From: Baffinella frigidus
Lineage: Eukaryota; Cryptophyceae; Cryptomonadales; Baffinellaceae
Reading direction: 5' to 3'
DNA: 10,198 nucleotides
Assembly (NCBI GenBank): GCA_026770585.1
Contig: MU646410.1
Coordinates: forward strand, 449,078-459,275
Positions within the stretch are counted from its first letter, which is position 1; each line of letters begins with the position of its first letter. The notes under the pieces were generated by a model, which did no database searches, was not told the origin of the DNA, and was given only the letters and a program-made list of their open reading frames with translations. This document shows, piece by piece, positions 4,302 through 9,317 of the stretch. A program made the translations under genes and the position numbers.

Positions 4302-4457
4302 CGTGACGATGTCCTGTGTATCAAAGTGGTCTGTTTTCAAAGTCAACTCGCCCACAAATCTGTCAACTTTGCGCGGATTCCGAACAAAAATACTTTTAGT
4401 AGTGCAGAAATAATAGAAAGACGCAATAGATTTGATACACAGGTTATCGTTGCGTGG
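4299..4457. mobile_element. MITE-like element with 27-bp imperfect terminal inverted repeats
   Basis: The left arm 4299-4325 (CCACGTGACGAT, then GTCCTGTGTATCAAA) pairs with 4431-4457 (TTTGATACACAGG, then TTATCGTTGCGTGG), four mismatches in 27, with an uninterrupted 13-bp core CCTGTGTATCAAA. The interior (105 bases) has no coding potential and holds GTCAACTCGCCC and GTCAACTTTGCGCGG. Size, terminal arms and non-coding interior fit a miniature inverted-repeat transposable element. I see no clear target-site duplication, so mobility is inferred. Confidence 0.5.
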
Positions 4458-4467
4458 CTCCCCGCAG

Positions 4468-4559
4468 CCTGGAAAGCCTCACAACCTGTCTCTGATTGAC
4501 ACTTGCTGAGAACATCTTCGCATCTGCGCCATCAGAGACAGGTTATGAGGCTCGCCAGG
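4468..4559. ncRNA. Long hairpin of 29-bp arms and a 34-base loop
   Basis: 4468-4496 (CCTGGAAAGCCTCACAACCT, then GTCTCTGAT) pairs with 4531-4559 (ATCAGAGACAGGTTATGAGG, then CTCGCCAGG), 26 of 29 positions. The whole is 92 bases, similar in size to a small-RNA precursor hairpin. It could equally be a second MITE remnant next to the first. Transcription is not demonstrable from sequence. Confidence 0.4.
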
Positions 4560-4667
4560 ACAGAAAAACGCGATTCCCCAGAACCCCATAAAACGTTCGG
4601 TTGCGGCTGTTCTAGGGTGTGTGGTGTAGGATGCTAAACACGAAACCCTGAAGCACACGCGCCAAAC
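4560..4667. other. Non-telomeric spacer, nothing recognised
   Basis: Mixed sequence with GTTCGGTTGCGGCTGTTC and TGTGTGGTGTAGG, grading into AAACACGAAACCC. There is no credible frame. Confidence 0.4.
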
Positions 4668-4736
4668 CCGTGCACAGTCCCGGGGAACATGCGGCTGCTC
4701 GCGGTCGCCAAAGCATTCGACAAGAACAATTCCCCA
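4668..4736 (+). pseudogene. First-exon family, copy B (truncated after AFDKNNSP)
   Basis: CCGTGCACAG|TCCCGGGGAACATG leads into MRLLAVAKAFDKNNSP, ending CCCCA|GTAACA. The first 14 residues align with the full copy at 4907 (MRLLAAVKAFDKDK), with codon-respecting changes (CTCCTA to CTGCTC, GCGGCG to GCGGTC). The IEVR.GTY.WEG half is missing and an AT-rich tract follows. GTAACA could be a donor, but phase and length differ from the full copy, so I call it a truncated duplicate. Confidence 0.5.
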
Positions 4737-4893
4737 GTAACAACTGAATTAATCAATTGGTTCAATTAACAATTAATTAACAATTAATTGATCAATTGAT
4801 TCAATTAACAAACAATCGATTCAATTAACAATTAATTAACGCATATCAATTGAATTAATCAATTGATTCAATTAACAATTAATTAACGCATAA
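4737..4893. repeat. AT-rich TCAATTAAC / AATTAATTAAC repeat
   Basis: Short units (TTCAATTAACAATTAATTAAC, ATCAATTGATTC) recur. A longer register of 47 bp is visible between the two GCATA ends at 4845 and 4892. It is strongly AT-rich and self-complementary (AATTAATT, TCAATTGA, TTAATTAA), in sharp contrast to the C-rich surroundings. Confidence 0.85.
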
Positions 4894-4906
4894 CCCCCGT
4901 GCACAG

Positions 4907-5002
4907 TCCCGGGGCACATGCGGCTCCTAGCGGCGGTCAAAGCGTTCGACAAAGACAAACACTCGTGGATCGAGGTTCGCTCTGGGACCTACACCTGGGA
5001 AG
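4907..5002 (+). CDS. Beta-helix-like gene, exon with ATG (copy C, full length)
   Basis: Bounded by GTGCACAG and GGGAAG|GTGCAC. In the family frame it reads PGHMRLLAAVKAFDKD, then KHSWIEVRSGTYTWE plus one base. ATG at 4918 is a possible start; the frame is open upstream to the acceptor, so it may be internal. LLAAVKAF followed by I.VRSGTY matches the usual opening of right-handed beta-helix (pectin-lyase-like) proteins, where a helix is followed by I.V..G.Y. The split G joins GC of the exon at 5600 to give Gly, continuing WEG-VLTIDKT. Four partial or diverged copies lie nearby. Fold assignment is from motif recognition only. Confidence 0.6.
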
Positions 5003-5100
5003 GTGCACCCTACACCCTACACCCTACACCCTACACCCTTGGTGTTTACACCCTACACCCTTGGTGTACACCCTACACCCTTGGTGTTTTCGGTTTCCGG
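5003..5100. repeat. CCCTACA array with three ACACC-CTT-GGTGT hairpins
   Basis: Starting at the donor GTGCAC, CCCTACA units lead to three copies of ACACCCTTGGTGT (5033-5045, 5055-5067, 5075-5087). Each is a 5-bp palindromic stem with a CTT loop. This would be the 5' part of the intron after 4907-5002. Confidence 0.85.
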
Positions 5101-5145
5101 GTCGAACCCCGGGTCTAAAGCCGGAGAAAATCGATGTCTGCCACA

Positions 5146-5202
5146 CCTGCAAGGAGAAACGTTGGTGGGGCGAGATGCGCACTGGGGGCTACACGCGGGA
5201 AG
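5146..5202 (+). pseudogene. First-exon family, copy D (diverged 3' half)
   Basis: The frame reads KEKRWWGEMRTGGYTRE plus G before GAAG|GTGGAC. This aligns with HSWIEVRSGTYTWE of copy C: W kept, E.R.G.Y.E kept, but I to G, V to M, T to G, W to R. The donor context GGGAAG|GTG is conserved and so is phase 1. The upstream half (MRLLAAV) is replaced by unrelated sequence. It could be an alternative exon or a decaying duplicate. Confidence 0.4.
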
Positions 5203-5267
5203 GTGGACCTGAAACCCGGAAACCGAAAAGCTGAATGCTTAACGCAAAACGTATATCTGGGAGGGAC

Positions 5268-5313
5268 AAACACCCGAAGATCGAGGTTCGCAATGGGACT
5301 TACATCTGGGAAG
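5268..5313 (+). CDS. First-exon family, copy E (3' half, well conserved)
   Basis: The frame reads KHPKIEVRNGTYIWE plus G before GGGAAG|GTGGGC. It is nearly identical to copy C over IEVR.GTY.WE, and the donor and phase 1 are kept. It is the nearest upstream copy to the exon at 5600, so a transcript could use it instead of copy C, also giving WEG-VLTIDKT. The MRLLAAV half is absent and I find no clear acceptor upstream. Confidence 0.42.
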
Positions 5314-5599
5314 GTGGGCCCTGATCGCTAAACCCTAAACCCTAAACCCTAACCCCTAGACCCTAAACCCTAAACACTAAACACTAAACACTAAACACTA
5401 AACCCTAAACCCTAAACCCTAAACCCCAGACCCTCAGCCCAAAACCCTAAATCCTAACCTCAACCCGAAACCCTAAACCCTAAACCCTAAGACCTAAACA
5501 TCAAACCCTTCACCCTACACCCTAAACCCTAAACCCTAAGCCCTAAACCCTAAACCCTAAGCCCTAAACCCAAACCCCAAATCCTAAACCCTCAACCAG
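5314..5599. repeat. CCCTAAA, CACTAAA and CCCTAAG arrays
   Basis: Heptamer arrays with local variants, including CACTAAA (5379-5402), end in CTCAACCAG (acceptor). This is the probable intron before the LTIDK exon. Confidence 0.92.
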
Positions 5600-5640
5600 G
5601 CGTGCTCACGATCGACAAGACGATCACCATTGAGGGGCAG
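5600..5640 (+). CDS. Beta-helix-like gene, LTIDKTITIEGQ exon
   Basis: A 41-base micro-exon between TCAACCAG and GGGGCAG|GTGCGC. With G from the previous exon it reads GVLTIDKTITIEGQ (phase 1 in, 0 out). The pattern L.IDK.I.I.G is a hallmark of the second rung of right-handed beta-helix domains (compare L.I.K.v.i.G in pectin-lyase-like and Right_handed_beta-helix families). A second copy lies at 6015-6050 with the acceptor missing. The next phase-compatible exon is 7194-7239. Confidence 0.62.
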
Positions 5641-5719
5641 GTGCGCGAGGGTTAGGGGTCAGAGGAGAGAGGGTTTACGTTGTAGGGTTTAAGGGGGAGA
5701 AGGTTTAGGGTTGAGGGGT

Positions 5720-5772
<53 letters not shown>

Positions 5773-5879
5773 GGTTTAGATGAGAGAGGGTTTATTGTTT
5801 ATGGTTGATGGTTGATGGTTGAGGGTTGAGTGTTTAGTGTGTATGGTTGATGGTGTAGGGTTTAGGGGAGAGAGGGGAC
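5641..5879. repeat. Inverted telomere-like block (TTGAGGG, TTTAGGG on + strand)
   Basis: Immediately after the donor the + strand becomes G-rich: GGGTTTA, then about nine TTGAGGG units (5710-5772), then ATGGTTG and GGGTTTAGGGGAGAGAGG. It is largely the reverse complement of the sequence type at 6055-6220, sharing the CCTCTCTCCCCTAAACCCTACACC and AAACAATAAACC blocks in inverted order. Confidence 0.9.
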
Positions 5880-6014
5880 CCCTAAACCAGAAACCAGAAA
5901 CCATAAACCATAAACTATGAACCATAAACCATAAACCATAAACCCCACCCTAAACCCGAACCCCTAAACCATACACCCTCTCTCATCTAAACCCTACCCT
6001 TAACCCTAAACCCG
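5880..6014. repeat. CCATAAA and CCAGAAA heptamers up to the damaged exon
   Basis: C-rich units resume at 5880 (ACCCCTAAACCAG), making a fold-back with the preceding G-rich block. CCAGAAA, CCATAAA and TCTCTCATCTAAACCC variants are present. Confidence 0.88.
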
Positions 6015-6050
6015 CTTACGATCGACAAGGAGATGTCTATTGAGGGGCAG
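6015..6050 (+). pseudogene. LTIDK exon, second copy without acceptor
   Basis: It reads LTIDKEMSIEGQ, then GTGCGT. It matches the 5600 exon in 9 of 12 residues, and the donor (GGGGCAG|GTGCG) is identical. The 5' end, however, is AAACCCG|CTTACG: the CAGGCGTG of the intact copy is gone and telomere-like sequence runs straight into the exon. Without an AG it cannot be spliced in as the 5600 copy can. TIDKEMSIEG remains open, so the loss is recent or harmless. Confidence 0.5.
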
Positions 6051-6446
6051 GTGCGTTCCCCTCTCTCCCCTAAACCCTACACCCTAAACCATAAACAATA
6101 AACAATAAACCATAAGCCACAAACCATAAGCCATAAACCATGAACCATAAACACTAAACACTAAACCAGAAACCAGAAACCAGAAACAATAAATCATAAA
6201 CCCTCTCTCCTCTAAACCCTAAACCCTAAACCCTAAACCCTAAACCCTAAACCCTAAACCCTAAACCCTAAACCCTAAACCTTCTCTCCCTTAAACCCTA
6301 AACTGTAAACCCTCTCTCCTCGAACCCTAACCCCTAAACCCTATCTCCGCTAAACCCTAGAGCCTAAACCCTCAACCCTCTAAGCCCTCAACCCTAAACC
6401 TTGTCTCCCCGAACCCCGAAATCCGAACCCTCTCTCCCCGAAACCC
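6051..6446. repeat. CCATAAA, CCAGAAA and canonical CCCTAAA arrays
   Basis: This includes eleven or so consecutive CCCTAAA units (about 6213-6287), the longest canonical run in the window, and repeated CCCTCTCTCC punctuations. Those punctuations mark junctions between blocks here and in the inverted block 5641-5879. Confidence 0.92.
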
Positions 6447-6451
6447 GAAAC

Positions 6452-6510
6452 CATATGACGCCGCGCCCTCCTACCGCTTTGCCCCTTCAACCCCGAACGC
6501 CAAACCTCAA
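6452..6510 (+). other. Coding-like island (YDAAPSYRFAPSTPNAK)
   Basis: GC-rich non-telomeric DNA within CCGAAACC-type repeats. One frame gives YDAAPSYRFAPSTPNAK and another, from ATG at 6455, gives MTPRPPTALPLQPRTPN. I see no AG acceptor before it or GT donor after it, so I leave coding undecided. Confidence 0.25.
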
Positions 6511-6549
6511 ACCCTCAACACCCTACACCTCAACTCCCTGACCGCTCAG

Positions 6550-6613
6550 AAGGCTACGAGTCACCGTCGTCCCCGCATCTCCGGGGGTAACGTGACCATT
6601 TCCAATACAGATT
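6550..6613 (+). CDS. Exon-like island with two possible readings (ISGGNVTISNTD or GYESPSSPHLRG)
   Basis: Acceptor CCGCTCAG|AAG gives KATSHRRPRISGGNVTISNT, then D and a TGA at 6611-6613; ISGGNVTIS would suit a beta-helix rung. Alternatively AGAAG|GC gives GYESPSSPHLRG with donor GTAACG at 6587, paralleling GYVYPRAPRH at 1834. The string GGTAACGTGACCA recurs at 9753-9765. The evidence does not separate a terminal exon from an exon followed by a shared intron start. Confidence 0.3.
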
Positions 6614-6938
6614 GAAGAAAAGGATCCGACCCCCGTTCACAAGTGTTCGCTGTAGCCTTTCCAGCGGCCCAAATCCCAACCCCAAACCGACAACGCCAGC
6701 CCCTCTCAGAAAAGATGTGATTGCACTCCGAGCCACAAGATTTCAGCTAAGTCAACCAGCTCACCTTAGTCAACTTTCCCCTGTTTTCGTTTGGATGGAC
6801 CTGGCCACTATGGACGGCATTTGACTTAAGGCGCTGGCTTTCAGGGGCAGTTGACTTGGGCGAAATGTTCTGACTCCGAGTGGATTGACAGGGTTACGAC
6901 GATGCGGGAAATGAGGGGAAACCCGACCCCCAAACTCA
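6614..6938. other. Non-telomeric island with repeated GTCAACTT / AAGTTGAC motifs
   Basis: GTCAAC or its complement occurs at 6751, 6769, 6821 and 6851 (TTGACTT forms). CCAGCTCACCTTAGTCAA (6756-6773) is roughly complementary to TTGACTTAAGGCGCTGG (6821-6837). An open frame from 6612 (MKKRIRPPFTSVRC) runs 70 codons but has no supporting border or homologue. It is probably an old repeat or element remnant. Confidence 0.45.
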
Positions 6939-6939
6939 G

Positions 6940-6957
6940 GGCGGCGTCCGTCTAATC
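6940..6957 (+). pseudogene. DGVRLIG exon, truncated copy 1
   Basis: CTCAG|GGC GGC GTC CGT CTA ATC reads GGVRLI, then AACCCTAAACCC begins. The acceptor and phase 0 match the full copy at 7194, but the exon is cut after six codons by telomere-like repeats. Confidence 0.5.
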
Positions 6958-6978
6958 AACCCTAAACCCTGAAGCCAG

Positions 6979-6993
6979 GCGTCCGTTGAATAA
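6979..6993 (+). pseudogene. DGVRLIG exon, truncated copy 2
   Basis: GCCAG|GCGTCCGTTGAATAAACCC keeps only the acceptor and GCGTCCGT, then runs into heptamer sequence. It is recognisable only by comparison with its neighbours. Confidence 0.35.
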
Positions 6994-7023
6994 ACCCTAC
7001 CTAAACCCTCAACACCAAAATGA

Positions 7024-7056
7024 GGGCGTCTAATCGGGTGCTTGAAGTTCAAATCC
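7024..7056 (+). pseudogene. DGVRLIG exon, copy 3 with a 4-base deletion
   Basis: GGCGTCTAATCGGGTGCTTG, then AAGTTCAAATCC aligns with GTGCGCCTAATCGGGCGCTGGAACTTCAAATCG of the full copy. It reads RLIGCLKFKS in the family frame. Relative to GGCGTCCGTCTAATC at 6941, four bases are missing, which breaks the phase from the only nearby AG. It is a dead copy. Confidence 0.45.
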
Positions 7057-7193
7057 CAAACTGTCAAACCCCAACCCCCAAAACCCAAACCCCAAACCCC
7101 AAACCCAAACCCCAAACACTAACCCTTCAGCCTTAAACCACTGACCTATAACCCCTAGACCGTAAACGCTAACCCCGAACCCCCAAACCCCAG
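7057..7193. repeat. CCCAAAC-type telomere-like spacer
   Basis: CCCCAAA and CCCAAAC units followed by mixed AACCCC sequence end in AACCCCAG (acceptor). Confidence 0.8.
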
Positions 7194-7239
7194 GACGGAG
7201 TGCGCCTAATCGGGCGCTGGAACTTCAAATCGCTAACCG
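7194..7239 (+). CDS. Beta-helix-like gene, DGVRLIGRWNFKSLT exon
   Basis: 46 bases between AAACCCCAG and CTAACCG|GTGAAT. It reads DGVRLIGRWNFKSLT plus one base (phase 0 in, 1 out). Placed after the LTIDK exon it gives IEGQ-DGVRLIG, and its last G joins GA of the exon at 7493 to form Gly before TVTIQN. GVRLIG followed by a hydrophobic stretch fits a beta-helix rung. Three broken copies lie just upstream (6940, 6979, 7024), so this is the only intact member of the group. Confidence 0.58.
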
Positions 7240-7492
7240 GTGAATCCGAAACCCGAAACCCGAAACCCGAAACCCGAAACCCGAAACCCACACCCTAAAC
7301 ACTCAACACTAGACACTAGACACTAGACACTAAACACCAAACACTAAAACCCAAAACCCAAACTCCATACTCCAAACCCCAAACTCCAAACCCCAAACCC
7401 TAAACTCCAAACCTCAAACCCTAAACCCTAAACCCTAAACCCTAAACCCAAAACCCCAAACCCTAAACCCTAAACCCTAAACCCCAACCCAG
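7240..7492. repeat. CCCGAAA, CACTAGA, CTCCAAA and CCCTAAA arrays
   Basis: Several pure local variants follow the donor GTGAAT: CCCGAAA (about 7247-7287), CACTAGA (7307-7330), CCCAAACTC and finally CCCTAAA. They end in CCAACCCAG. Each variant is homogenised over only 20-40 bases. Confidence 0.92.
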
Positions 7493-7544
7493 GAACGGTC
7501 ACAATCCAAAACGTGCACCTCATCGCTCCTGAGGCCGAGATCAA
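7493..7544 (+). CDS. Beta-helix-like gene, TVTIQNVHLIAPEAEI exon
   Basis: It starts after CCAACCCAG, where GA completes the previous codon to GGA, and reads TVTIQNVHLIAPEAEI plus AA. A donor AA|GTGATC would give 52 bases and phase 2; if unspliced, the frame instead ends AAG TGA at 7543-7548. VTIQN.HL..P is typical of beta-helix rungs (TI.N). The G that begins the exon at 8506 completes AAG (Lys). Two related islands (8262 and 8682) share V.I...I..P. Confidence 0.58.
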
Positions 7545-7548
7545 GTGA

Positions 7549-7650
7549 TCCCTCAACCCTAAACCCTAAACCCTAAACCCTAAACCCTAAACCCTAGACT
7601 CTAAACCCCTAATCCCTAAATCCTACACCCTAAATCGTACACCCCCCACC
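7549..7650. repeat. CCCTAAA array
   Basis: Canonical CCCTAAA units (7556-7595) and CCCTACA or TCCTACA variants. Probable intron. Confidence 0.9.
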
Positions 7651-8255
7651 TCCACTTAGCAGCCACCGGTCCCTTCGATGATGAGTGCATCTGAACGATC
7701 CTGGCAATTCAGTTCAGGATAAGGGACTTGAAATGCTCCCCGGAAATCCGGGGGGGGGGGACAACGGTGGCTGTTCAGTGGGCTCTGCCTCAGTCGGGTT
7801 GGCCGACTTTTCCTAAATTGGCATGCTGTGTTATCGGTACAAATGCGTCAACTTTGGGGCGGGAAAAGAGCCCGGGCTCACCAAATTGGTGAGCCCAAAG
7901 AGACTGAGGCAGAGCTAGACATTGACTCGGGAGGGCCCCTCCTAGTCCTGGATGACGGTGGAAGTGGTCGTGTCCACTTAGCCACCTAACCTCCTCCTAC
8001 ATGTACCCTTATCCAGTGTGGATAACAACTCCCCTTTTGGCAAACCGACGTAGCCCAGTGGTACTGGCTGCGGTCGTTACTGGACAGGCGACCTCAAGGT
8101 TCCTAGACAGAGCGCTGCCTCAGAACAAACTGAGGCAAGTTGACTTTTGATACGTAACTCTAAAATGCACAGTCAGGAGGTTACTTTACCTTACCCTGGT
8201 ACAAATATTTACAACCCCACATGTAAATAGGGTCCTCTGGCATTCTCGAGTGGAG
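7651..8255. other. 600-base non-telomeric island with many inverted repeats
   Basis: This is the longest stretch without heptamers. Stems: CCCCGGA/TCCGGGG (7738-7753), the 11-bp palindrome GGGCTCACCAA-A-TTGGTGAGCCC (7874-7896), GCTCTGCCTCAGTC (7782-7795) with GACTGAGGCAGAGC (7901-7914), and TGCCTCAG/CTGAGGCA (8117-8138). GTCAACTTTGGGGCGGG (7848) and CAAGTTGACTTTTGATAC (8138) match motifs in the other islands. A short open frame, 7843-7989 (48 codons, containing GGPLLVLDDGGSGRVHL), is present but unsupported. It is probably one or more degenerate transposable elements. Confidence 0.55.
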
Positions 8256-8261
8256 GAACAG

Positions 8262-8306
8262 ACCGGGCCAGTCACAATTCAGAATGGGCACATCCTCACT
8301 CCTGGG
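8262..8306 (+). pseudogene. VTIQN exon, second copy (no donor)
   Basis: GAGGAACAG|ACC GGG CCA leads to TGPVTIQNGHILTPG, aligning with TVTIQNVHLIAPE of 7493. After CCTGGG the sequence becomes AAACCCTAAG, so no GT donor exists and the frame stops at 8313-8315. Its phase at the acceptor (0) also differs from that of the intact copy (1). It is a truncated duplicate whose 3' end was replaced by telomere-like repeats. Confidence 0.5.
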
Positions 8307-8406
8307 AAACCCTAAGCCCTAAACCCCAAACCCTGCCTCACACAAGACCAAACCCCCAAACCTCATACCCTACCTCCCAAACCCTAAATCGCAAACCTGA
8401 AAGCAG
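8307..8406. repeat. Degenerate CCCTAAA / CCCAAAC spacer
   Basis: Mixed heptamer-like C-rich sequence ends in ACCTGAAAGCAG, an acceptor-like string repeated identically at 8494-8505. Confidence 0.8.
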
Positions 8407-8430
8407 GCAGAGCAAAATTCATTTCCCATA
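8407..8430 (+). pseudogene. NEMRRLMYISTG exon, truncated copy
   Basis: After the shared CCTGAAAGCAG it reads GCAGAGCAAAATTCATTTCC, partly alignable with GCCCAACGAAATGCGACG of the full copy at 8506. It runs into CATAAACCCC without a donor. This is a weakly supported duplicate. Confidence 0.35.
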
Positions 8431-8505
8431 AACCCCACACCCCACACCCCAAATTCCGAACCCTAACCCCCAAACCCGAACCCCAACCCCCAAACCTGAA
8501 AGCAG
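8431..8505. repeat. CCCCACA and CCCCAAAC spacer with duplicated acceptor
   Basis: C-rich degenerate units end in AAACCTGAAAGCAG, identical to the acceptor region at 8393-8406. Confidence 0.75.
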
Positions 8506-8545
8506 GCCCAACGAAATGCGACGTCTCATGTACATCAGCACGGGG
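8506..8545 (+). CDS. Beta-helix-like gene, PNEMRRLMYISTG exon
   Basis: 40 bases between CTGAAAGCAG and CACGGGG|GTAAAC. Entering in phase 2 (its first G completes AAG from 7544) it reads PNEMRRLMYISTG and leaves in phase 0, directly compatible with DLVITDS of the next exon. MRRLMYIST has the alternating hydrophobic pattern of a strand. The other two frames are also open over so short a stretch, so the phase fit on both sides is the main argument. Confidence 0.45.
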
Positions 8546-8681
8546 GTAAACCCCAAACCCAAAACCCAAAACCCAAAACCCAAAACCCAAAACCCAAAAC
8601 CCAAAACCCAAAACCCAAAACCCAAAACCCAAAACCCTAGACCCTAAACCCCAAACCCCCAAACCCCAAACCCCTAACCAG
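8546..8681. repeat. CCCAAAA heptamer array
   Basis: From about 8557 to 8635 the unit is CCCAAAA in perfect register (about 11 copies), starting shortly after the donor GTAAAC. CCCCAAA variants follow, ending in CCTAACCAG. Minus-strand frames here (FGFWVLG) are repeat artefacts. Confidence 0.95.
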
Positions 8682-8729
8682 GACCTTGTCATCACGGATT
8701 CCGCGATCATCTCGCCGAATGAATATGCG
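8682..8729 (+). CDS. Beta-helix-like gene, DLVITDSAIISPNEYA exon
   Basis: 48 bases, 16 codons, phase 0/0, between CCTAACCAG and TATGCG|GTAAAC. It reads DLVITDSAIISPNEYA. LVITDSAI.SP fits a beta-helix rung (V.I.DS.I) and parallels VTIQNVHLIAP of the exon at 7493, so the two may derive from one ancestral rung. Both borders are canonical. It follows 8506-8545 and precedes 9602-9670 in the in-phase model. Confidence 0.6.
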
Positions 8730-8841
8730 GTAAACCCAAAACCCTGAATCCCAAACCCTGAATCCTAACCAAACCCTAACCAACCCCTAAACCCTAACCA
8801 AACCCTACCTCTAGAAATTGTGTCGATTCCGGAGTCCTCCC
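8730..8841. repeat. CCCTAACCAAA / CCCTGAATC spacer
   Basis: Degenerate telomere-like units follow the donor GTAAAC, with longer units such as CCCTAACCAA. The unique bases TCTAGAAATTGTGTCGATTC lead into the repeat starting at 8842. Confidence 0.75.
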
Positions 8842-8975
8842 CACACAGCGGACTTCGAAGGGATTTCGTGAATACCCCATAAGCAATCAGGCATACGACC
8901 CTACGGTAGGCAACCCGTGGGGACATAGGGGGGTTCCCACGGACAAGGTAACGGAACGTCGGCCCGATTTGGGCC
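8842..8975. repeat. 134-bp hairpin-rich repeat, copy 1
   Basis: Homologous end to end with 9947-10080, both 134 bp. Arms: CCCTACGG (8899-8906), CCGTGGGG (8915-8922), CCCACGG (8936-8942), and GGCCC/GGGCC around GATTT (8961-8975). The middle arm can pair with either the left arm (one G-T wobble) or the right arm (perfect). Neither copy has a convincing reading frame. Confidence 0.85.
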
Positions 8976-9179
8976 GAAAATCCCTTCGTAGCCCGCTCTG
9001 TGGCCCTAGTCCCGAAACCCCGCATTCCTCATCCCTAACCCCCCAGCCCTAACCTCTGCGCCTCATGCGCCGATGAGGGTTGCAGGAACCCTCCTCCCAA
9101 ATCCTGATTTCCAAACCCCCAAACCCCAGCCATAAGCCATAAGCCAATTATGATAGGCCATACGCCACTTATAGCGCAG
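8976..9179. other. Mixed spacer with a degenerate exon-stub copy near 9084
   Basis: CCTCAT/ATGAGG hairpin at 9062-9079, then GGGTTGCAG|GAACCCTCCTCCC, which resembles the CAG|ATCTGGG..CGCTCCTCC stubs downstream. CATAAGC units and GATAGGCC follow, ending TAGCGCAG. No gene is seen. Confidence 0.4.
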
Positions 9180-9206
9180 ATCTGGGTTCCAGGACGCTCC
9201 TCCCTA
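9180..9206 (+). pseudogene. IWVPGRSS exon stub 1
   Basis: GCGCAG|ATC TGG GTT CCA GGA CGC TCC TCC reads IWVPGRSS, then CTAAACCCC. It matches the first 24 bases of the exon at 9602 (IWVSGRSS) and stops where telomere-like repeats begin. It has an acceptor but no donor at the homologous end. Confidence 0.55.
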
Positions 9207-9287
9207 AACCCCAAACCCTAAACCCTCAATCCTCAATCCTGAACGCGAATCTATAATCCCTAAACCCGAACCCTAATCCCTACGCAG
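9207..9287. repeat. Telomere-like spacer
   Basis: CCCTAAA, TCAATCC and CCCTAATC units end in CCTACGCAG. Confidence 0.8.
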
Positions 9288-9317
9288 ATCTGGGAATCAG
9301 CGCGCTCCTCCCTCAAC
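9288..9317 (+). pseudogene. IWVPGRSS exon stub 2
   Basis: TACGCAG|ATC TGG GAA TCA GCG CGC TCC TCC reads IWESARSS, then CTCAACC. Same acceptor, same truncation point as stub 1, with two further residue changes. Confidence 0.52.

Noticed and set aside
6612-6824. Frame MKKRIRPPFTSVRC of 70 codons as a gene
   Set aside because: It contains PNPNPKPTTPAP from CCCCAAACC-like sequence, starts in a likely intron or UTR, and has no homologue or border that I can support.
8765-9025. Minus-strand frame across the 134-bp repeat, and its counterpart at 9791-10030 (shared YRRV..LIAYG)
   Set aside because: The similarity follows from the DNA repeat itself. The differences preserve stems rather than this reading frame, so I keep it as a structured repeat. 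A coding role is not fully excluded.
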